NCBI RefSeq assembly: GCF_016294135.1
Contig: NZ_JAEDCO010000059.1
Span: 1 to 6,300 of the forward strand
Direction of reading: 5' to 3'
Length of the DNA: 6,300 bases
DNA from: Methanobrevibacter ruminantium
Lineage (GTDB): Archaea; Methanobacteriota; Methanobacteria; Methanobacteriales; Methanobacteriaceae
The position numbers were made by a program, and so were the translations under genes. The notes beneath the pieces are model-generated. The model did no database searches, was not told the DNA's origin, and saw only the letters and a list, made by a program, of their open reading frames with translations. Shown here one piece after another: positions 1 through 6,200 of the stretch. How positions within the stretch are numbered: the stretch's first letter is position 1; the number at the start of each line of letters is the position of its first letter.

Positions 1-1008
1 GCTTTAGCTTTCTCTGGTGGAGCAGACAGCACATTGCTTGCATACCTTGCAAAGGAAGCTGGTGCAGATGTGCTTGCAATCACTTATGACAACCAGATTT
101 TTCCAACTGGATTTTTGGAATTTGCAAAAAGAAGAACATCTGAACTTGGAATAAGACACGAGATTATTGAAAATAATTTCCTTGATGTAGGTGATGTTGT
201 TGAAAATACTCCACAAAGATGTTTAGTATGCAGAAGATTGATGTATGGTGCAATTAAACAAAGGGCTTTTGATGAAGGATATGAAATTATCATAGATGGA
301 AACAATGTAACAGACCTTACTCATGATAGGCCAGGGATACTCATGAAATATGAGTTTGAAATTGAAAGTCCGTTCATTGAAGCTGAACTTGAAACCCCTG
401 AAATCCATAAGTTCCTTGATGAAAATAATATTGAATACTCAAATTCCACAACATGTCTTGCAACAAGAGTGAAGACCAATGAAATAGTTACTATCGATAA
501 GGTAAATAGAATTGACCATTGTGAAGGATATGTTAAAGAAATCACTGGTTCTGATGTAGTAAAGCTTAGAGAAGAGAAAAATGTGGCTACAATAGAATTA
601 AGTGATTTGGATACCATTTTAGATAAGGAAAAAATAGATCCCATAGTTCAAGAATTGAAATTATCCCAATATGACAAGATCCTATTGAATCTTAAAGCAA
701 TCGAAAGTGATGATGAACTCATCTTAGATGATGAACTTGAAAAAGGAGCGAATAATCTTACACTTAGAAAGAGATTGCCATTTGGAATCAATATTTTAGA
801 AACCGATAGGATTCTTAAAAATAAGGAAAATGACCATATAAGCAATATTGAGACTATTGAAGATATCGGATACATCAAATTGCATATTGATGAAAAAGAG
901 TCTAGGATATTTAGAGATGGTAAGATAAGCATTAAAAACAATAAAAACAAGAAAGATGCAAAAGAATCTTTAGTAAATATATTGCCATATATTAGAAGAA
1001 CTGTTTAG
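1..1008 (+). CDS. larE: LarE-like ATP-dependent sulfur transferase (PP-loop family), 5' partial
   Basis: The frame is open from base 1 and ends at TAG 1006-1008, giving 335 residues; the true start lies left of the window, probably some 20 residues earlier. The PP-loop SGGADS is at residues 5-10, followed by RCLVC (74-77 are the two Cys), IIDGNN (97-102), a DRPG motif, a SPF..AEL segment and TTCLATR (Cys152). This order of motifs matches LarE, which adenylates the pyridinium dicarboxylate precursor of the nickel-pincer cofactor and inserts sulfur into it in the cytosol. Some LarE proteins sacrifice one cysteine; others hold a [4Fe-4S] cluster on three. Cys74, Cys77 and Cys152 would fit the cluster type, which is inference. 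The last 90 or so residues go beyond a usual LarE of about 270 residues. No lar partner genes are in the window. A related PP-loop enzyme acting on tRNA or another substrate is the main alternative. Confidence 0.8.
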   Translation, partial: ALAFSGGADSTLLAYLAKEAGADVLAITYDNQIFPTGFLEFAKRRTSELGIRHEIIENNFLDVGDVVENTPQRCLVCRRLMYGAIKQRAFDEGYEIIIDGNNVTDLTHDRPGILMKYEFEIESPFIEAELETPEIHKFLDENNIEYSNSTTCLATRVKTNEIVTIDKVNRIDHCEGYVKEITGSDVVKLREEKNVATIELSDLDTILDKEKIDPIVQELKLSQYDKILLNLKAIESDDELILDDELEKGANNLTLRKRLPFGINILETDRILKNKENDHISNIETIEDIGYIKLHIDEKESRIFRDGKISIKNNKNKKDAKESLVNILPYIRRTV

Positions 1009-1030
1009 TTCTTCTTCATTTACTTTTTTT
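994..1030 (+). terminator. stem-loop with T-run at the end of the LarE gene
   Basis: AGAAGAACT (994-1002) and AGTTCTTCT (1007-1015) form a perfect 9-bp stem with a GTTT loop that includes the first base of the TAG stop. A run of seven T (1024-1030) follows nine bases later. This has the form of an intrinsic terminator. Because the facing gene ends at 1071, the same stem could also stop transcripts coming from the right. Archaeal termination depends more on U-tracts than on stems, so the role of the stem is inferred. Confidence 0.55.
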
Positions 1031-1056
1031 AAAAAATATTAAAATTTTAAAAATTC
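1024..1056 (-). terminator. U-tract terminator region of the 172-residue protein gene
   Basis: Read on the minus strand, the bases just past the TAA stop at 1071-1073 contain several T-runs (complements of the A-runs near 1031-1036, 1041-1044 and 1049-1053) in almost pure A/T. Such U-rich stretches are the usual archaeal stop signal. No convincing stem belongs to this strand apart from the one shared at 994-1015. Confidence 0.35.
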
Positions 1057-1070
1057 TATTTTTCAAAACA

Positions 1071-1589
1071 TTATTGATTATTATTTTTTAATCTTTGCTG
1101 CCTTGCAAACTCCTTAAAGGAAATCTTCTTTTCAGTTGGAATATTCTTTTCAACAGATTTAACAATTATTCCATCATTTGAGTCATCCTCTTTTTTAAGT
1201 TTTAAGCCTAAAATTCCTTGTGAATACTCTTCTTTTGATGAAATGCCCTTTAATGCAAGTATTTTTCCGTCCAATCTTAAGCTAATATCATCCGCTTTAA
1301 CTTCAATTAGATGAATCTCAAATCTGCTTGCTTTCCCTATCTCGTCATCTGTGATAAGGTCATATTTCAATAAAAGATTTTCATGTGGAAGAACTTCATT
1401 GATTGTCCTTTTGACAACTGATTCAAAAAGGTCTATCAAACTTTCTATAACAGGAAGATCATTATCCCAATAATATGCAAGCATGACATTCAATTGGATT
1501 TCATGTTCAGCGAATTCCTCTCCAACTCTTGCTCTGATTCCAATTGTTGAATCATTATCCTTTATTACTAAAATAGGCTCAGATGACAT
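1071..1589 (-). CDS. hypothetical protein, 172 residues, function unknown
   Basis: I do not recognise a family. The frame can be extended to a TTG at 1599-1601, but ATG 1587-1589 is chosen because GAGTGAT, close to the consensus GGTGAT, lies 3 bases upstream of it, while the TTG has only A/T-rich sequence in front. The product has no cysteine, no signal peptide and no membrane segment, so it is probably cytosolic. Residues 5-130 look like a mixed alpha/beta fold: strands around 5-9 and 15-22, an acidic and hydrophobic helix around 46-66, strands around 89-98 and 102-113. The tail from about residue 131 is highly charged and ends in a basic, Asn/Gln-rich stretch, likely flexible. It has its own TATA box, so it is probably transcribed separately from the CBS gene 168 bases upstream. 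A lineage-restricted methanogen protein is likely, which is inference. Confidence 0.8.
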   Translation of the reverse strand: MSSEPILVIKDNDSTIGIRARVGEEFAEHEIQLNVMLAYYWDNDLPVIESLIDLFESVVKRTINEVLPHENLLLKYDLITDDEIGKASRFEIHLIEVKADDISLRLDGKILALKGISSKEEYSQGILGLKLKKEDDSNDGIIVKSVEKNIPTEKKISFKEFARQQRLKNNNQ

Positions 1590-1592
1590 CTT

Positions 1593-1599
1593 ATCACTC
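1593..1599 (-). promoter_or_regulatory. ribosome binding site of the 172-residue protein
   Basis: On the minus strand this reads GAGTGAT, one base short of GAGGTGAT, the complement of the archaeal 16S 3' end. It sits 3 bases before ATG 1587-1589 and overlaps the alternative TTG start, which decides for the ATG. Confidence 0.55.
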
Positions 1600-1652
1600 A
1601 AATTAAAATCATAAAAAATTAATATTACATTATTTATTCAAACTAATATAAA

Positions 1653-1660
1653 TATTTAAA
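1653..1660 (-). promoter_or_regulatory. archaeal TATA box TTTAAATA for the 172-residue protein
   Basis: The minus strand reads TTTAAATA, an exact match to the methanogen consensus TTTAWATA, with a purine-leaning GCAAAC element just upstream in the BRE position. A start about 25 bases downstream would fall near 1630 and leave a leader of about 40 bases with the ribosome binding site in it. The core is nearly palindromic, but no plus-strand gene starts nearby. Confidence 0.55.
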
Positions 1661-1718
1661 TAGTTTGCAATATGTGAAACAAATATTTTCTTTCTTAATT
1701 AGTAAAAATAGTAAAATT

Positions 1719-1756
1719 GAAAGAAAAATAAGAAAAGAAAAAAAGAAAAAATTAAA
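1719..1756 (-). terminator. poly-pyrimidine terminator of the CBS gene
   Basis: The plus strand is an almost pure purine tract here, so the transcript of the CBS gene runs into about 35 bases of U with scattered C directly after its TAG stop (1758-1760). U-rich tracts of this kind are the normal archaeal termination signal. It separates the CBS gene from the next minus-strand gene. Confidence 0.5.
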
Positions 1757-1757
1757 A

Positions 1758-2594
1758 CTATAATAAAGTTTTAATTAAGTCACTAGCTCTGACGAGTCCA
1801 ACGAGCTCTCCTTCAATTCCTAAAACAGGTAATTGCTCTACATCAAGAGATCTCATTTTTTCAGCACATACAGAGACTTTAGTTTTAGTGTTTGCAGTTA
1901 CAACATCATTGATTGCAACATCCTTGAACACTTTGTCAGTGAATTTGAGATGGTTTTTCTCAATGTACAATACAGAAGTGCTGTCCCAAGACCATTTGTC
2001 TCCTTCAGTACCTACAGAAGAGCTATGTTCAGTTCTTTCAGAGATGATTTCACTTTCAGCAATGAAATCGGTTTCAGTTAAGATACCAGTCATTCTGTTG
2101 TTGGAGTTTAATCCGATTACAGATTTCAATCCAAAGAATTTCATTACTTCAAATGCAACATTCAATGGAGTTTCATCCCAAGTTGCAGGAATGGTTGTAA
2201 TCATGTAATCTTCTACAGGATCCTTGATTCCCATATCTGCAATAGCTAAAGCTACAATATCAAAAGAAGTTACAATTCCAACTAATTCATCTTCATCATT
2301 AATGACAGGAATTCTTCTGATGTTGTTTTCCACCATCTTTTCTGCAACGGTCTTTAATTCATCATCCATCTTTGCTGTGATTAAATCTCTAGTCATCAAC
2401 ATAGCAATTTGTTCTTCATCAGGATTGGTAATCATATCAGAACGAGTTAATATCCCGACTAATTTGTTAGTATCATTTTTAATAACAGGCACTACAGATA
2501 CATCCTCTTTTTTCATGATTCTTAAAGCATCTTCTCTGCTTCCTGGAACTGTTACATGAATAACATCTGTAGAAGCTACATCTTTTACTTTCAT
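1758..2594 (-). CDS. protein with four tandem CBS domains
   Basis: The 278-residue product is built of two CBS pairs (Bateman modules). The domains lie at about 1-58, 65-120, 128-185 and 222-278, each closing with the typical G-hydrophobic-hydrophobic-x-x-x-D motif: GILTRSD (47-53), GIVTSFD (106-112), GILTETD (170-176) and GLVRASD (266-272). CBS pairs bind adenine nucleotides, SAM or related ligands and act as sensors; no catalytic or DNA-binding domain is fused here, so the ligand and target cannot be named. Between CBS3 and CBS4 is an insert of about 35 residues with Ser, Gly and the motif DKWSWDS (199-205). There is no signal peptide or membrane segment, so it is cytosolic. The frame can be extended three codons to a GTG at 2601-2603, but that GTG is part of the AGGTG ribosome binding site, so ATG 2592-2594 is taken. 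A stand-alone transcription unit is likely. Confidence 0.92.
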   Translation of the reverse strand: MKVKDVASTDVIHVTVPGSREDALRIMKKEDVSVVPVIKNDTNKLVGILTRSDMITNPDEEQIAMLMTRDLITAKMDDELKTVAEKMVENNIRRIPVINDEDELVGIVTSFDIVALAIADMGIKDPVEDYMITTIPATWDETPLNVAFEVMKFFGLKSVIGLNSNNRMTGILTETDFIAESEIISERTEHSSSVGTEGDKWSWDSTSVLYIEKNHLKFTDKVFKDVAINDVVTANTKTKVSVCAEKMRSLDVEQLPVLGIEGELVGLVRASDLIKTLL

Positions 2595-2600
2595 AAGTAA

Positions 2601-2605
2601 CACCT
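2601..2605 (-). promoter_or_regulatory. ribosome binding site of the CBS gene
   Basis: The minus strand reads AGGTG followed by TTACTT and then ATG. The GTG inside it is the only more upstream start codon close by, so the ribosome binding site excludes that codon as the start. Confidence 0.7.
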
Positions 2606-2637
2606 AATTGATTTTTAAATAAGATTAAGACAAGTAT

Positions 2638-2691
2638 TGTGATAATTTCAATCATTTTATTTTCTTATCTGTTTAACACCTAATTATCACA
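2638..2691 (-). promoter_or_regulatory. inverted repeat in the leader of the CBS gene
   Basis: TGTGATAATT (2638-2647) and AATTATCACA (2682-2691) are perfect 10-bp inverted copies separated by 34 bases. They lie 44-97 bases before the ATG of the CBS gene. They could be two operator half-sites or an RNA stem in the leader. Related TGATAA words occur at 2761-2767 (inverted) and 2791-2797. No regulator is known for this site, so the function is inference. Confidence 0.35.
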
Positions 2692-2708
2692 TACCAAAAT
2701 AATTTTTG

Positions 2709-2722
2709 TTATAATTTTTTAA
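2709..2722 (-). promoter_or_regulatory. weak TATA-like element, candidate CBS promoter
   Basis: The minus strand reads TTAAAAAATTATAA, an A-rich BRE-like stretch running into TTATAA. A start near 2690 would give a leader of about 95 bases that contains the inverted repeat. A second candidate, TTATTTAAATG, lies at about 2768-2778. A TTTAAAAA at about 2613-2620 is too close to the ATG to leave room for the ribosome binding site. In such A/T-rich DNA all of these can occur by chance. Confidence 0.25.
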
Positions 2723-2923
2723 CAAAGTAGTATTCTTAGTATACATTTATTAATTTATTGTTTATCATTTAAATAATTTTAGTATGTAAGTGATAAATTA
2801 TTTCAAAAATTGGAAGGAATAGTCGGATATCAAATTATTTCCTATGAAAAATAAAAATAATTGCAAAAAATTTTATGAAAAATGGGCAAAATAAATAAAA
2901 AAAAAAAATAAATTAAATTAACT

Positions 2924-2999
2924 AAAAAAAAATAAAAAAGAGGATGAGAACTTTTAAAAGAGAAGAACCAGTGCAAACCAATTCCCCTCATTATTTACT
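2924..2999 (-). ncRNA. possible small RNA, unidentified
   Basis: On the minus strand a block of about 55 bases (2939-2992) has roughly 40 percent G+C within surroundings of nearly pure A/T. It is preceded by TATAAA (3020-3025) at a distance that would start transcription near 2998, and followed at once by U-runs (2934-2939, 2924-2932). Pairing is weak: AUGAG near the 5' end can pair with CUCAU near the 3' end, and a CUUUUAAAAG palindrome lies between. In AT-rich methanogens stable RNAs stand out by G+C, which is the main argument. I do not recognise a known RNA family. An ATG inside (2989-2991) opens a 49-codon Phe-rich frame, judged fortuitous. Confidence 0.22.
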
Positions 3000-3019
3000 C
3001 AAGAATTTAATTTAAAAAA

Positions 3020-3025
3020 TTTATA
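3020..3025 (-). promoter_or_regulatory. TATA-like box ahead of the GC-richer island
   Basis: The minus strand reads TTGTATAAATTT. Its centre is about 25 bases upstream of 2998, where the GC-richer island begins, which is the archaeal TATA-to-start distance. Chance occurrence in A/T-rich DNA is possible. Confidence 0.25.
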
Positions 3026-3066
3026 CAACAATTTATTTCATTTAAAAAATTCAATATAATTGAACA

Positions 3067-3110
3067 TATAATTCTAAAATATGCTCATTGTAAATGCAAA
3101 TGAGCATATT
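3067..3110 (-). terminator. hairpin terminator of the adhesin-like gene
   Basis: AATATGCTCATT (3078-3089) and AATGAGCATATT (3099-3110) form a perfect 12-bp stem with a 9-base loop. On the minus strand the stem ends in TTTTAGAATTAT, so it has the form of an intrinsic terminator, 78 bases after the adhesin stop codon. It is the strongest stem in the window. Confidence 0.6.
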
Positions 3111-3176
3111 AGCAGATATCAAAAAATACATATTCTCCCCAAAGACAAAACATATATTTATCAGATATCATTCAAA

Positions 3177-3207
3177 ATGCACATCCATCAGAAAGACAAA
3201 TGTGCAT
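3177..3207 (-). repeat. stem-loop around the adhesin stop codon
   Basis: ATGCACAT (3177-3184) and ATGTGCAT (3200-3207) pair perfectly over 8 bp with a 15-base loop that contains the TGA stop (3188-3190). There is no clear U-tract right behind it, so it may help mRNA stability or be a first, weaker stop signal ahead of the 12-bp hairpin. Confidence 0.35.
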
Positions 3208-6200
3208 ATTGTTTTAAACTAGAAAAGGATTTTACATTCCAATTCTTAATATTACCTAAACTGTTTCTGCTACTTGTTGCATCAGCAGAGTACCATATGC
3301 CATCCACATAGATTTGAGCCCATACATGTCCAGTTACCAAACCGCTGGAAAATGTACAACCTTGAGCATGTGAAAATCTTGCAGGTATGTTTGCTGCTCT
3401 ACAAAGAGCAACTATCAAATTCGCTTGATCGCAACAATTAGCAGACTTGCTGCTTAAAGTTCCGCTTGCAGCTTTTTTACTGTTGGAATAGAAACTGTAT
3501 GAAATATTGTCCCTAACATAGTTATAGATTGCCTCTGCCTTAGCCCATGTTGTAGTCTTTCCAGAAACAAGTTTGCTTGCCAAACTCTTTATTGCTGAGT
3601 TAATGGCATCATTTCCAGAAGCGGTTAAATATGATTTCAACTGAGCTGCAGTGAGATTTGTAATTTCATTCAAACCAGTCTTGTATTGGGAACTGTTTCC
3701 CTTTTTGGTAACTGAAGAACTGCTTGCAGAACTGCCTGAACCATCAACTTCATTTGAAAGAAGGGATAAAGTATTAGGCAATCTATTATTAGATGAATAA
3801 AATACTAAAACTTTAGAAAGACCAAAACTGTAGAGCTTTGGTGAAACCAACCCTAAACTTGTATTAATATAATTAGGAATCCTGCTATTGGAATTTGCAT
3901 AAGACACCAAACTATTTGCCAATGAAAGGTAATTGGCTTTAGTCAAATTGCCTTTAATAGATGTGCTTCCTCCATTTGAATAGCTTGAACTGATATTTCC
4001 TAAAGTTATTACCCCAGAAGTTTTTCCAGAATTAATGCTTACAACAGCTTTACCCATCAAATAAGTGAAACTGCTTATATTTAATGAAACTCCATTTACA
4101 GAAACTGTAGATGGAACCTTTCCATATTTCTCAACATATGATTTAACTGTTGAGGATGCGGATACAACTTGTGCAACAGTAAATACAGATTCTGACTTTA
4201 CATTCAAGCTTACAGATCCAGAAGAGGAAGTGTATGTGTTATCTCCTCCAAATTTATAAGTCAATGAATATTTTTTAGGGGTGCTTACATTTATGCTTAA
4301 ACTTGCCACACCATTTGAAGAGGTAGTTTCAGTGTATGACTTTCCATTGAAAGTGAATGCAATCTTCTTATTGGATAAAGGATTCCCATTAGAATCCTTC
4401 AATGCAATCTTATAATTACTTCCATTCATTAAAGAACTTCCAGAATTGGAAATGACACTTTTAATCTTTACAGACAATTTGATAGTGCCTGATGAAGAAG
4501 CCGCATAATACGAACTTCCAGCATACTTGTAAGAAAAACTATATGTTTTTCCTGCAGCAGCCTTAATTGTCAAACTAGCCACACCTTTTGAATTGGTAGT
4601 TCTAGTATAATTCTTACCACTGAAAGTGAAAGTGACTTTTTTGCTTGATAATGCTTTTCCACTTGAATCCTTCAATGTGACTGAGTATTTGTTTCCTTTG
4701 ATAATTGTAGTTGAACTGGAACCTGTCAAACTTGTGCCTTTCTTAATCTTTAAGTTTACAGACCCTGAAATCGCACCATATTTGCTATTTCCAGCATACT
4801 TATAGGAAATCTTATAGGTATATCCTATGGTTGAACTGATCTTCAATCCCACTTTTCCTTTTGAATCTGTAGTTTTGGTATAAGTTTTTCCACGATATGT
4901 GATCTTTACGGTTTTGCCAGCCAATACATTCCCATCAGAATCCTTTAAAGTAATGTAATAGGTTTTACCATTTGCAATTGAACTACCTGAATTTACAAAT
5001 TGGGTAGGTGTCTTGACAAATAAGGAAACCGTTTTAGATGAACTTCCATAATATGAACTTCCAGCATACTTGTAAGAAAAACTATATGTTTTTCCTGCAG
5101 CAGCCTTAATTGTCAAACTAGCCACACCTTTTGAATTGGTAGTTCTAGTATAATTCTTACCACTGAAAGTGAAAGTGACTTTTTTGCTTGATAATGCTTT
5201 TCCACTTGAATCCTTCAATGTGACTGAGTATTTGTTTCCTTTGATAATTGTAGATCCAGAACCGGATAAAGCAGTAGGCATCTTTATTTTGATGCTTGCT
5301 GAGCCAGCAATGGAACTGTAGTTTGCATCTCCAGCATACTTGTAGGTTAATTTGTAAGTCTTTGCAACTGTACCGCTGATGGTTAAGCTAACTTTACCAT
5401 TAGAGTTTGTAGTCTTCTTGTAAGTTTTTCCATTAAATGTCAAACTTACAGTTTTGCCTGACAATACATTCCCATATGAATCCTTCAATGTAATGTAATA
5501 TGCTTTTCCATTTACGACAGAGCTTCCAGAATTAACTAGTGCTGTTGGAGTCTTTACGATTTTTATGCTTTGGGAATTTGAATAGTTCCCATAATTGGAA
5601 TCACCAGCATATGAGCAAAGAATCACATAAGTTCCGGGACTTGAATTTAGCAATAAGCTAGCGACTCCCTTTGAATTTGTAGTTTTTGTATACTTGTTTC
5701 CATTAAATGTAAATGTTATTGTTTTTCCAGCCAATGGATTGCCGGAATTTCCATCTCTTAAAGTGACATTGTAATAATCCCCTCTTGCAACGGAAGTGCT
5801 TGAAGATTCTATAACTGAAGAATTTTTTTCACTTGCTGAAGAAGCTAAAGCACTAACTGAATCCTTTTCACCATCTTCAGAAGAGCATAAGACATCACTT
5901 GAGACATTTGCTTCTGCATTTCCTTCTGTAGATGAACACAATTCATTTGTTGAAGAGAATCCATCTTTTGAACTGATCTCGCAAGAATTACTATCTGAAC
6001 CGGTTGAACCGATTGAATCAATTGAATTCCCATCATAATCAGAAACATCAACACCTGTTGAACTGCTGAGACTATCAGAACTAGATGAAATACTAGAACC
6101 AACAGAGCCAGTGCCATTTTCAACAAAATCATCGGAAGTGGAAATCCCACTGCCAGAATCTACATCATTTAGAATATTTGAATCTTGATTATCACTAATA

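Larger units (their letters stand above)
2595..3187. other. 593-base intergenic region
   Basis: This gap between the adhesin and CBS genes holds no convincing gene. From right to left it contains the adhesin 3' hairpins, a TATA-like box at 3020-3025, a GC-richer island at about 2939-2992, long A-runs at 2897-2908, 2924-2932 and 2934-2939, a plain A/T stretch, and the CBS leader with its inverted repeat and a duplicated AATTAGGTGTTA word (minus strand, 2598-2609 and 2674-2685). Open frames here are short and lack ribosome binding sites. Confidence 0.7.

Noticed and set aside
1833..2559. Three plus-strand frames opposite the CBS gene
   Set aside because: They lie antisense to clear CBS domains and have no ribosome binding sites.
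2560..2655. Minus-strand frame from ATG 2653-2655 running into the CBS gene out of frame
   Set aside because: The nearest AGGTG motif is about 20 bases away and the frame turns Cys/Arg-rich once it overlaps the CBS coding sequence.
2814..2843. Possible hairpin GGAAGGAAT...ATTATTTCC
   Set aside because: The stem is short and needs a bulge; not better than chance in this composition.
2842..2991. Minus-strand 49-codon Phe-rich frame starting inside the GC-richer island
   Set aside because: No ribosome binding site; its hydrophobic, Phe-rich sequence is what poly-T tracts give in this frame.
3188..3260. C-terminal sortase motif or membrane anchor on the adhesin
   Set aside because: The last residues belong to the transglutaminase-like domain; there is no LPXTG-like motif, hydrophobic stretch or basic tail.
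3081..3311. Plus-strand frame of 76 codons at the adhesin 3' end
   Set aside because: It covers the two hairpins and the end of the adhesin gene antisense, has no ribosome binding site and no recognisable protein features.
4440..5800. Regular repeats as a possible CRISPR array
   Set aside because: Units are about 270 bases, in frame, and encode Ig-like domains; there are no short identical repeats with spacers.
5796..6038. Plus-strand Glu/Ser-rich frame of 80 codons
   Set aside because: It is the antisense shadow of the Ser/Asp-rich adhesin spacer; the composition follows from reading Ser and Asp codons backwards.
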